Assembly (NCBI GenBank): GCA_002105175.1
Contig: MCGE01000002.1
Span: 1,612,001-1,676,000, forward strand
Origin: Absidia repens
Lineage: Eukaryota > Mucoromycota > Mucoromycetes > Mucorales > Cunninghamellaceae
Reading direction: 5' to 3'
DNA: 64,000 bases
Position numbers and translations under genes: made by a program. Positions 47,581 through 57,745 of the stretch are shown here, one piece after another. Each line of letters begins with the position of its first letter. Positions within the stretch are counted from its first letter, which is position 1. The notes beneath the pieces were generated by a model. It did no database searches. It was not told the origin of the DNA and saw only the letters and a program-made list of their open reading frames with translations.

Positions 47581-48766
47581 TTTTTGTTTGTAGATAAAAA
47601 AGATGAAAATGAAATGGGCTGCCCAGGGTGGTTTTTATTTTTTAGGAAAAATAATTTGAACACCGCACTACCCGGCGAATCAGTCTAGGTTATGGGTGCT
47701 ATTTTATTCCTCATACTGCATATTAAACGACAAATGGGTGGTATATTGCTGATGAATCAAGCAGATTGATGCTGAACAGTGGGTCGTGCGCGGAGAATGG
47801 GGCACGGGTTTAGTGCTACGACTTACCAACACTGCATAAGGAACATGATTAGTGTGCTGTACGGCAACAATCAAAATCACTGGGCATGAATGAACAACAA
47901 TGAAAATACGCTCCCCATACTAAAAATAAATTTCTGTGCTCGACAATTAGGATGCTTAACGAATTAAGGGACTCTCTCTATCTCTTTTATTAGTTCATGT
48001 CTATGGCACCATCACACATCAAAGGCTTGTCCGCTGCACTTTGTGACTGGCGAGGCTTTGATCATGTGCGGAAATAGATATTCATGTCAAGGCACTTTTT
48101 TGATTTCTCACCCAAGACATGCTAACGGCATTGATTACCTGTCACCTGTATCAAGCACTATCAACCTCTTCTTTCTGCAACCAAAAATAAAACTGAATAA
48201 GGCATGATATGGGAATTCTTTGTAGTATAGCTGTTATAGTATATTATTAGTTATTAAAGTTACTTTGTTTATTCGTCATAGCTTAATCTATTAGTTTAGG
48301 CTTTTTCCTCTTCCTTATTTGTGCTAAGGCTTCTATCAAATAAAAAAGTAGATGTTTGAAAAATTCCATGAAAAATCAACTCTAATAGGGTATGTGTTTG
48401 TTTTTTGATTATTTTCCATCCAGTGATACACAAAATTGGTAGGCTCCGCCACTGTCCCACGTGCGCTCATTCATGGAATTGCCTATTATCCCCAGTGAAA
48501 GACAAAACGTACAGGACAGAAAGAGAGCGATTTCCACTGTTTCTAATTTTTCCATAATTGGTAGAAAAGAGAATTTACACAGCGTGGATTGAATTACCAA
48601 GGATACATACGATTCTAAGGAAACAGTGGAAAACTTGGAAAAATGACTTTTATAGAGAAAATGAGTATAAAAATTTAAAATTTCTCTTTTCTTTCTTTTA
48701 CTCTTTTTATTTTTATATTTATTCTTTTATCCTTGTCACCCCCATTTTTTCTTATATACAACACTA
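47581..48766. other. Intergenic, no gene seen
   Basis: 1.2 kb separating divergent SDHAF4 (-) and the AT-hook gene (+). Isolated short frames have no family features. The last 100 bases are a T-rich leader ending in ACAACACTA just before ATG 48767. Confidence 0.45.
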
Positions 48767-49831
48767 ATGAAGCTACCTTCCATTCATACTTTACTCAATC
48801 CAGCTCCACCTTCGCCTCCAACTTATGATGTCAATGACAACAGCTACTCACAAAAGCAACAAGCGCTGCCTGCGCCCCCGTCTGTTCAAGTGTTACCAGC
48901 TTCACCCGGACCTTTGTCTGTGGACACTATGGCGCTATCACCCATGCTATCACCAGCATTGTCTTCTAACAGATCACCCTCTGTCAGCTCTGTTGGATCC
49001 ATCTCACCAATGACTATGAACATGTCTGACTTTCCTCCTATTCATGGCGACGATCCTCCTCCTCGACGACGACCTGTTCAATCAACACCGCTTCTTCAAC
49101 CAAGAACTCCTGCCAATTATTTACACCAACATAAACGGAGTTTTTCTCAGGGTGATAAGCCTTTGTATGCAGACAGTCATTCGGATCAAGGTATTTGTGC
49201 TATTGGGCCCACAACTCTTCCTACACCACCCACTTCCTTCTCATCACCCTCACCACCTCCTTCTATCGTAATATCACCATCCGCATCCTCTTCAGCCTCT
49301 GAAAACAAGCACAACAACAAAGCCACCACCATCACCAACAAGAACCTTTTGCAACCAACAACCAGCAATAAAAAATCAAGACAATCAACTGCAACAAAAG
49401 GGGTAAAAGAACTGGGACCAGCTCCACCACCCTGCACAGAAATCCTCATTTCACCTACCGGACAACCTATATTAAAGCGAAGACGTGGGCGACCCCCTAC
49501 AAGGTCTCCTGGCTACGAAGAAGGTGGATGGACATTTTTATCACCAACTGTATGGGATGTAGCTTCACCTTCCTCATCATCCCCTTCATCATCATTATCA
49601 CCAGAACAGCAACAACAATATGACCGACGTGGAACAGCAGCGGAGGATGAAGGAATGATGAATGATGCGATGACTGCTTTCACCAGTGCGGATATGGATA
49701 CCGTTTTGCCAATGCCAAAAAAGAAACGAGGTCGCAAGCCAAAGACGCATATCGAAGGTAACTCATGCTTTGTCTGGAAAGATATTGCTGCATCAAAACG
49801 AACAACAAAGCCTATGAGTGATATGGTGTAG
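48767..49831 (+). CDS. AT-hook protein with C-terminal GNSCF-WKDI motif, copy 2
   Basis: A 354-aa single-exon paralogue of 28142-28978. It starts MKLPSIHTLLNPAPP and is Ser/Pro-rich throughout. Two AT-hooks: LKRRRGRPPTRS (about residue 237) and KKKRGRKPKTHI (about residue 322). The second is followed at once by EGNSCFVWKDIAAS. The block FLSPTVWDVASP between the hooks matches FRSPTIWEISST of copy 1. Outside these blocks the two are hardly alignable, so the conserved blocks mark the functional parts. It is probably a nuclear minor-groove binder or transcription regulator. The family name is unknown to me. Confidence 0.85.
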   Translation: MKLPSIHTLLNPAPPSPPTYDVNDNSYSQKQQALPAPPSVQVLPASPGPLSVDTMALSPMLSPALSSNRSPSVSSVGSISPMTMNMSDFPPIHGDDPPPRRRPVQSTPLLQPRTPANYLHQHKRSFSQGDKPLYADSHSDQGICAIGPTTLPTPPTSFSSPSPPPSIVISPSASSSASENKHNNKATTITNKNLLQPTTSNKKSRQSTATKGVKELGPAPPPCTEILISPTGQPILKRRRGRPPTRSPGYEEGGWTFLSPTVWDVASPSSSSPSSSLSPEQQQQYDRRGTAAEDEGMMNDAMTAFTSADMDTVLPMPKKKRGRKPKTHIEGNSCFVWKDIAASKRTTKPMSDMV

Positions 49832-50319
49832 ATTAGATTCATGTCCCTCTCCCTTTCTCTCCCTTTCTCTCCCCTCCCTCAGGCTTGCCCTCCCCCCCCC
49901 CAAATTATTGATCCAATCCTTATTTTATTTTATGTATATCTTGTTTCTCCTCTATTCTCTTTTTTTATATTATATATTTTAATTGCATATTATGTATATA
50001 GGTCCCATATCTTCAATTACATTGCACACACACACATTTTTTTTTCACTATGACTTCAATAAAGATACCACGATTTACTATTATTTAAATATTTTTGTGC
50101 GTCTGAATGGGTGGGTAGCGGTGGCAGCGGCATTTGAAAATATTCCTTGTCGTTTACCATGAAACTTGCTTCTTTTTTTATTTTTTATTTTTTTGCCGTG
50201 TACCATCTATTTTTACAACAGCCAAACGTGCTTTTCTTTACCATTTTCGACATTCCTATGCATGACACCGTTTAAATAACATTTGGTCAAACTGATCAGC
50301 GCCACAAGGAAAACTCGAA
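49832..50319. other. Intergenic, no gene seen
   Basis: 3' UTR of the AT-hook gene with a direct repeat CTCCCTTTCT (about 49847-49870) and TTCAATAAAGAT near 50055, then AT-rich sequence. Confidence 0.4.
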
Positions 50320-50772
50320 ATGGTGATCATTGTCCCTGTTACTGGTCGTCAGGTGTGGTATGTACCTAAATCATCCTCCCATTCCTCTTGCCAGCGGATT
50401 CAATTACATATGGGTCTGCTACTGTTAGGTAATGATAAACGAAATATAATAGAGTCTCATATATGGATGTTCATTATGTTTTGTTTTGTTTTTTTGCGCT
50501 AGCTAGTATTGGGAAGCCAAGGTGTCCATTGTACATCATCACTCGATGAACCATTATATTGTTACTCTCTGGCAGACTCAATAGTAAATACAAACATACA
50601 CAATGCGGAATTTGGGGTTCCTGTATTTTACTAAATCCATGTTTTCTTTATATAGATATATTATGCGGAGGGTGGGGCGACAGCAGTATATCACGATTGG
50701 CAAAAAGGATATCACGGGCAATGGATTCATCTGGATGAAACGGATAGTCGATTCGATTACGAGATATTTTGA
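50320..50772 (+). CDS. Doubtful small secreted or membrane protein gene
   Basis: Tentative three-exon model: 50320-50428, 50507-50622 and 50656-50772, with phase closing at 113 aa. After splicing, MGLLLLVLGSQGVHC forms a possible signal segment, followed by a plausible soluble stretch (SLDEPLYCYSLADSIV, YYAEGGATAVYHDWQKGYHG, WIHLDETDSRFDYEIF). The second intron would be only 33 bp, which is suspiciously short; without it the frame stops at 50632-50634. After the TGA at 50770-50772 the same frame stays open and encodes a hydrophobic segment (MILYSLAFFVIFYLS). A readthrough, a missed splice or a pseudogene are all possible. No family was recognised. Confidence 0.3.
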
Positions 50773-51909
50773 ATGGATCAAAAACACAAACATAACCTAT
50801 CTATTTTATCAGCGTCAAAATTTGCAACATCAACATCAATCGGCAAAATGGAGCACTGGTCGGTGACCATGATACTCTATAGTTTAGCCTTTTTTGTTAT
50901 TTTTTATTTATCTGATCAGGCTTGGCAAGGTTTTTCTTTTTTTTTTTTTACTTCAGTATTGATATTATTTTGTGGGCTAATAGCAAGACGAACGATGGTG
51001 TGGCTGCTCTTCATACTATCAAAATGTAGTGCATGTATTGGTGGGGGCCTCTCATTTCTTTGTTATATAGTCAAGGTTGTACAGAATACTTGCTGGTCAT
51101 CAAGGTAAGAATAGATTAGAAAAAAATGGCTTTATTTGTAAAACAGCTCTCATTGTATATCATACAATTTTACCTTATAATTATATGAATATGTAGTGCA
51201 TATTGGAAAGTCCCGATCAATGTTTACAAGGATCACCTCATTTTATAAAGAAATGTATCTATTTGAAGGCTTAGTAGATTAGATTATATTTAGCTATTAG
51301 TAGCATAGCATGTAGAATGGTTTTACGATTAATGTTTGAAATAAATGACATTATTATATATATATGTGTGCGTATTTATCTATTTGATTAAATCATGAAT
51401 GAATGAAAGAAAATGAATTGTTTCCTTTACAACGATGGATTCTATGGATTCCATTGTTTCTTTTGGTTGTTGGGATGGTCTATGTGTTGGTTTTTCTTTT
51501 TTATTATTTGTGTCTCCATTCTTATCATTCTTTTTTGTCTTCTTCTCCCTCGACATTTACTATATATTGCTAAAATAGAAACATAAAACCAGACATCTTT
51601 TATTTGTACCACTATTTATAGGTCACCAATGAAAAAGAAAATTGTACCTTTTTAGGTGGATTTCCTCGATTTCTTTTTTTTTTGGAATCAAGTGGTACAA
51701 AAAAGTCAAAAAAAAAGGAAATTCAAGGTCCCCAGTAACCCATGCTAAAAATATTAACTTTGAATTAGTCCTGTTTTAAATCATGTTGAGTATAATTTTA
51801 ATAGTATACCAATAGTTATATATAAAAGAAGATCTTTATTGATGGATAAGAGAAGTAGATGATAAATATAGGCTATATGTATAAAAAGGATGGGGGGAGC
51901 GGACGGGAT
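50773..51909. other. Intergenic, possible extension of the preceding frame
   Basis: 50773-51108 is an open frame with hydrophobic segments in phase with the previous candidate. The rest (51109-51909) is AT-rich and without a gene; the right end holds the 3' UTR of the bZIP gene. Confidence 0.3.
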
Positions 51910-53228
51910 CTAACTAGTAGAGGGCAATAGGTCGGACCTTGAAGATAGAAGTAGTGCAGGAGATGCAGAAGAATACTGAATTGCCGCTGCAGCCCCCATA
52001 TAATCTTGAGGGTGATGATTTGAGATTGAATTTGTTGAAGAAGTTTGAATATTATTCGTAGATGTAGGAGAAGAAGAGAGTGGTGAAGATGCTATTGATG
52101 ACAATGATGATTCTGATGTGACAATTGGGTGCTGATGGCTATTGTTGTTGTTATTGTTTTTACTCTCGTTTATCAAATTAGTAGATGGAGGCAAAAGAGG
52201 TGGCGGCATCATGATAGGCTGGCCAGGTGGTAAAGGACGATTTAAGACTTTGATGGTGGAATGTTTGTTGAGAGGACAGTCCCTGTGGCTCCATAACATA
52301 TTTCGTAGTTGGATCAATTCGTCACGCATCATGTTGCTTTGTATTTGTAATTGCTCATTATCATTTGTCAAGTATTCCACTTTGGTTTGTAAATTGTTGA
52401 GCCACTGTTTTTTCCTTTGTCGACATTTTAGCGCCGCTATTTTTTTTTTTTTAAAAAAAAAAAAAGAAAAAAAAAAAGAAAAGAAAAGTTTAATGTGCGA
52501 TGTATGAGTATTATTAGTATTAGTATTATTATATATACTACTATTACTATACCTTGTCGATTTCGTTCTAAAAAGTTTTTTCGTTTTTCATCATCATCCA
52601 TATATTTGGAAGCCTGGGACTTTCTTTTTTTTGTTGCAAGTTTTTTATCATCTTGTTGATGCCGATGTCTGTTAGAGGATAATTTCGAATTGGATTTCAT
52701 CGAGTTAGTGATAGCAGGTGAGCATTCATTGGAGGTATACATAGGATCTGACCAAAGCATAATGACAATTTATAATGGTGGGACATAAAAAGTAAGAAAA
52801 TAAAAGAGTAAAAGCGTCCATCGTTTTTAAAAATAAAGGAGCCAAGTTATATTTGGGCGGAACGATCGGACAAAAATTCGGATATGCATAAAAGAGAAGA
52901 ATATAAAAAAGGAAAAGAAAGCTTCATTTTAGTAAAAAAAAAAAAAAAAAAAAGTCAACCCGTTCCTCCCTAGTTCTTTTTATTTGAGACCGTTAAATAT
53001 CAGATAATTTTTTATCACCGAAATCAACTCCTTTTTATTGGGTTGGTCATACTTACGTTTATTAGATACACCGGTATTTAACGATGGCATCATTTCAATA
53101 CTAGATATCGGTGTGCCTGACGAAGGTGTCGCTGGTAAAGGAGGTAGAGCCGGTTTATCGTTGTTACTGAAAAAACTTTGTTCAAATGGATTGAATTCTT
53201 GTTCTAATGCTACTATTATAGGATTCAT
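51910..53228 (-). CDS. bZIP transcription factor (Atf1/CREB-like)
   Basis: A 297-aa protein in three exons (53228-53057, 52747-52553, 52436-51910; 894 nt). The start MNPIIVALEQEFNPFEQSFF is chosen over upstream hydrophobic sequence, which is a T-rich leader. The bZIP domain crosses the second intron: KRKNFLERNRQ | AALKCRQRKKQWLNNLQTKV, then leucine-zipper heptads (VEYLTNDNEQLQIQSNMMRD, ELIQLRNML). The basic region matches the Atf1/ATF2 type that binds TGACGTCA-like CRE sites and in other fungi acts below the stress MAPK. The zipper ends with HRDCPLN, typical of fungal Atf1. N- and C-terminal regions are Ser/Pro/Asn-rich and unstructured. It may respond to the same HOG pathway as the histidine kinase in this window (inference). 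Confidence 0.9.
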
Positions 53229-53779
53229 ACATAAATAAGTTGATAATAAAATGAGAAAGAAGGAATAAAATAAAAAAAAGAAGTAAAAGAAGGAATGAAT
53301 AGTTTTAAATCGAGAAAGAAACCAGATGGTCAATGCAAAAAGAATGATCAGGAACTCCGCTCTTGCATTCTATCGTGTCATTTGTTTTACAGGAGTGGGC
53401 TCCAGATACAACCACTTCACTCTTCAATTCCAAGAAGATATCGCAGTCTTGACGCTTCCACAAAAAAACACCAATTTTGCTAGGTCTCAGGTCGGGGTGT
53501 TGAGGTTTGTGGGACAGGATTAGACGCCTTCAGCAATTCATACACTTTGATGGCAGCCCCTGCGGATTCAATCTCCCGAACCCAGTGTGTTATTTTCTCC
53601 AATAGCATCTACAAAACACAAACCTCGTGTGCAAGAATCATTAATATGCGTAGTCTAATCAGAGAGGGTACGCTCTTATACAGTAAGTGGCAAACTCTTT
53701 TACAGTTGCCAAAATAAAACAAATTGCTCCATAACAGAGTCCATAGCCATCATTCAAAAAAATACCAGAGAGGGTGTGA
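53229..53779. other. Intergenic, promoter side of the bZIP gene
   Basis: A short frame at 53326-53523 has no family features and no leader. The region leads into repeat copy G. Confidence 0.4.
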
Positions 53780-55130
53780 ATATTTCAAATCCCGCACACG
53801 TGAAATGTTTCGTTTTCTCTCTCCCCGCCTTTTTTATTTTTTCGGCTCTCTTTTTGATTATTTTTTTTTCTTCATTTTTTTTTCTTCACCATTCGACCTC
53901 TATGGGAATATGACGGACTTATATTAGTGCCAGGATTAGTTTAGAAGGGTTTTCAGCTCAGGGATTACATCATGCATGGGGAAACCCTTTCATTTTGGTT
54001 TCAGGATTTGGGACCACCATCAGCTGGCTTTTTGAAGAAGTCTCCATTAGCTTAGTTTAGTGTTAGTTTGTCCATTCTATCTACATCTGAAAAAAATATG
54101 TCTCTTTTTACATGCTTCAATGAAAAAATGTCCCATTAGTCTCTCATGCCCCGTATAGTACAGTATTATAGAATCTCTTTTTACGTCGCTCCTTTATATT
54201 CGTTGTGAGTGTAGTTGTGTTTCAATAAATGATACCCGACTGGAGTATTTCTCCTGACTTGTATTGCACATTACATTAGTCTCCATTTTACAAATGTCCT
54301 TTTAGATTAGTGTTGGTCATTCATCAAATCTTACATTAGTCTATTTCATGTTACCTCCACCAGATCCCTTGTCGTAATGAACCCACCCACCCACTTTCCG
54401 CTCAATATTTATCGATATGCTTCAATAAACTATATCTTTTAATTAACCATCTTCCGACACATTAATTAGTATGAAAAGTTGTTATTGTACCTATTTTATG
54501 AGTATCCTTTCATACACCTGCTTCCTAGCTCATCCACTTTGATTACGTCCCCGCGGGCGCTCAGTGGCTGATCAACCGTCCTAGGACACTTAATATCAAA
54601 CTTTACCTCTACCTTATTTCAATGCAGCCATATATATCAATGAACCTAAGTCGCCTCATGGGCATATCGAGGGCTATATAGTACTGCATTGAATCTTTCC
54701 TACCCCGCTTTCTGGCTAACACACTGCCATTATAAAAAGGGGGCTCGTTTATTTTTTCAAGGAACACTCTACCAAGCATACTAAGGCACCAAATTGTCTT
54801 TCCGTTACTAGAAGTAATTCTCCTTTCCGAGCGATTGAATGGAAATTCTAAGTAGCTTGATATGAAACGAGTCGTTATTCCTATTCTGTCATTCATGCTA
54901 TTGCCAAGGCCTTACTGCCAGCGTAGCTTTATGACTGGATATACTTTATATTTCCAGCCCGTTTTTTTTTTTTTTTTTTTAATTGATGTGGAGAAATGAA
55001 AATAAAAGACAAACCCATATTGAAGCCATTTAGACCCCAATGGGTACCCTACAAAGGGTGCGGAATGGCAGGAGTGTGAAATTCTATCAAAAACTGTACT
55101 TCAGCTATTTTCCCCATGACCTGTAATTTT
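53780..55130 (+). repeat. Dispersed repeat copy G
   Basis: CACGTG at 53797-53802, a pyrimidine-rich leader, arm GAAGGGTTTTC, the core at about 53973-54002, and then the longest run of family phrases: ATGTCTCTTTTTACATGCTT, TTTCAATAAA, ATTAGTCTCC, CTTCAATAAA. A T tract lies at 54963-54980, and AATTCTATCAAAAACTGTAC (55080-55099) is shared with copy F. The right terminal repeat is not recognisable. Confidence 0.8.
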
Positions 55131-55589
55131 ATTTCCAGTAAATTTAAGATAACAAACTAAATTGTTAAATATATAAACCAGTTCTATACCAACTACAAAC
55201 CCAATTTCTCAAAAAATATCATAGCATTGTCGACACCCGAGGTATACTACGGTAAAGTATATTATCATTACTGTATTAAACTTTAATAATTTAACGAAGG
55301 AAATTTCCTGTAGTGTACAGTAGGAAGACTCAGCAGATTTATATGGTATGAATGCTGCATTTTACGACAGTATACTTTATGTCTTTACTGTATCGTTACC
55401 GCATACATGCGATATAATTACTATATTCTTGACCTTCAAACGGTAAATTGGGCTTCAGTAAGCTAACTGTTTTCAGTATAATACCGACCAAGTCATGCTC
55501 TCACCAAAATATAAAACTAAAGACTAACAATTATCCCGTACCGTCGTTGAGCGAGTCCTAATTACTGCCAAAACACAATAGAAAAAATA

Positions 55590-56180
55590 AAAGCATCTAA
55601 TAAAATACCCAGAGACGTAACCCGCGCCAGTAACAAACAGCAAAAACACACGTAATGAATCTATCGTAGGTCGCATGAGGGACATGAGGCATACTATTGT
55701 AGATCTGATTAATGGTCAACAATAATCTAAAGAGACACTGTAAAAGGAGATCTATTATACTATACAAGATCATTTCTAATCTAGAGGAGATGGTACAAGA
55801 CATGAGAGAGACTAATGGAACATTTTTTTATAGAAGTATGTAAAGAGAGACATCTTTTATCGATAGGTAAAAAATAAAGGAAAAATTGACACTATACTAA
55901 AATAAGCTAATGGAGGCTTCAAAAAGCCAACTAATGGCAGTCCTAAATCCTGAATCCAAAATGAAAGGGTTTCCCCATGCATCCTGTCATCCTGAGCTGG
56001 AAATTCTTCTAAACTAGTCCTGACACCAATCTAATATCACCATAACCTCAAAAAGGTTGATATGGTGAATAAAAAAAGAAGGAAAAAAAAAAAAAAAAGA
56101 TAGGCGAAAAAAAAGCGTGAGTAAATAATATTCACGTGGACGGGATTTGAATGTTTTTTGTGGCGTCTTGCTAAACTGCA
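55590..56180 (-). repeat. Dispersed repeat copy H
   Basis: Inverted copy, tail to tail with G. CACGTG is at 56133-56138, the core at about 55951-55982, and the first arm is degenerate. Its outer end TCTTGCTAAACTGCA (56166-56180 on +) is complementary in sense to the family's right end, giving the clearest evidence for terminal inverted repeats. It retains the AAAGAGACATCTTTTATCGA and GAGAGACTAATGGAACATTT phrases. Its left limit is uncertain; 55131-55589 between G and H may hold more decayed sequence. Confidence 0.8.
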
Positions 56181-56824
56181 ATTCTTGATCATTTCCCTTA
56201 GAATGCCACTGTATGGCCAGATATAGCATAGCTAGAGATAACATGGCTACGCACATCATAATAATGATAATAAACATAGCAGCGAAACAATTTAAATTTG
56301 TCGTTGGTATCGTTATTGCCGGTCCCTACTGTATTGAAGTAATAATATTGGCTACAATTTGCTATAGTAGTTGTCCTCTTGGTCTGTTCGAATTTGGATA
56401 AAAATGGTTAAGTACATTACCTGCGACTCAAATTTATGTTACTCTCCTTGACATTTGCCAATGAATTTCATGGGTGTAATACCAGGACCTTTGAATGAAA
56501 TTTCGTCAAAGTATGAATTTAACGAGTGGGTGATAAAATAAATAGATACCTATTTCCAGCGTCAAGAACTTCAGTCAATCCAATAAACTTATTTAACCTA
56601 AAAGTGAATTAAATTCAAGATGAAATGAATAAATAATAAATGAGTATCTATTGCGAATTTTGCTCTTGAGAAAACCCTTGGGCAATCTAAAATTGGACAA
56701 AAAATTCATGTAAGCGGACATTGAATACACTATTTTTTTATGTTTCGCCCACTCTTTTTCTCTCGCTTTTTGTCTTTTACCATTATACATAGTCGTCAAA
56801 TTAGATTGGAAACACATATTTACG
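56181..56824. other. Intergenic, promoter of DUF4112 gene
   Basis: A C/T-rich leader runs at 56740-56790 before the ATG at 56825. No other coding evidence was found. Confidence 0.4.
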
Positions 56825-57745
56825 ATGACATCTCTTGCTACCAAGTTTATGGAAAGAAAAGTGAAGAGATATGCGTCCGGAAGGGCAGCCGACTTACTGA
56901 ACCCTACACAGCAATATGTCAACGACCCCGAAATTCGTCAAGCTAAAGAAGAGGCTGCTGCCATTGCAAATAAACGACATTGGTGGAAACGTCAACATCA
57001 ACCTGATATTATTCTCAGTGAGCGTGATCGCCAAATCCTTCGATCTGTGAAACGCAGAGCGACGTACCTCGACAAAGGCTGCGATTGCTGCTGTTTTACT
57101 TTTGGCTTCGACTTCGTTATTGGTAAGTAATATTTGATCGTCACCTGGGAGATGACTTAGTGTCCTTTACGTTTGCCTACTTTTAGGTTTAATTCCAGGC
57201 GTAGGGGATCTCATCGGTATGATTTTGGGATTGGAGCTGATCAAAGTGGCGGTAAAAGCTGACATACCAAGGCATTTGCAAATTCAAATGGTGACAAACG
57301 TGATGGTGGATTTTTTGGTAAGAAAGTAAATATACATATATCATTTGACTCAACAATATTGGTAATAACTTTCTTTACTTGATTCCCGGGGACGAGACGT
57401 TAGGTTGGATTGGTACCGATTGTAGGTGATGTCTTGGATGCGGTTGTCAAAAGTAATTGGCGAAATGCAATGATTTTGGAAGATTATTTGATGCTACGGC
57501 GCCGTGATGAAATCAGAGCTGAAAGAGGATTACCAAAACATGAAGATAGACTTGTCCGCGACGATCATAATGACAACGACGATAATCGAGATGGGCCTAT
57601 ACGAATTCATTCGCCTGAACTACAGCACATCGATACTCCAAACCAGCACCAGAATCAGCAAATGCAATCAGTAAGCAACGAAACTATGTCAGCAACGCCA
57701 GCACAAAAAAATGAAAAAAATGGCACGTTCTGGTCACGTTTCTGA
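56825..57745 (+). CDS. DUF4112-domain protein
   Basis: A 256-aa protein in three exons (56825-57122, 57187-57317, 57404-57745; 771 nt). The N-terminus is basic and helical. The domain follows: YLDKGCDCCCFTFGFDFVIG, then LIPGVGDLIGMILGLELIKV, MVTNVMVDFLVGLVPIVGDV and SNWRNAMILEDYL. The paired Pro-x-Val-Gly-Asp turns in hydrophobic hairpins are the hallmark of DUF4112, a membrane-associated domain of unknown function found in bacteria and fungi. The C-terminal 70 residues are Asn/Asp/Gln-rich and disordered and end in FWSRF. The biochemical role is unknown. Confidence 0.88.

Noticed and set aside
53326..53523. 65-codon frame between the bZIP gene and repeat G
   Set aside because: No recognisable motif, overlapping frames of similar quality, and no promoter-like leader.
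56213..56401. 62-codon Ile-rich frame
   Set aside because: AT-rich sequence just outside repeat copy H, with no leader, no family features and no splice context.
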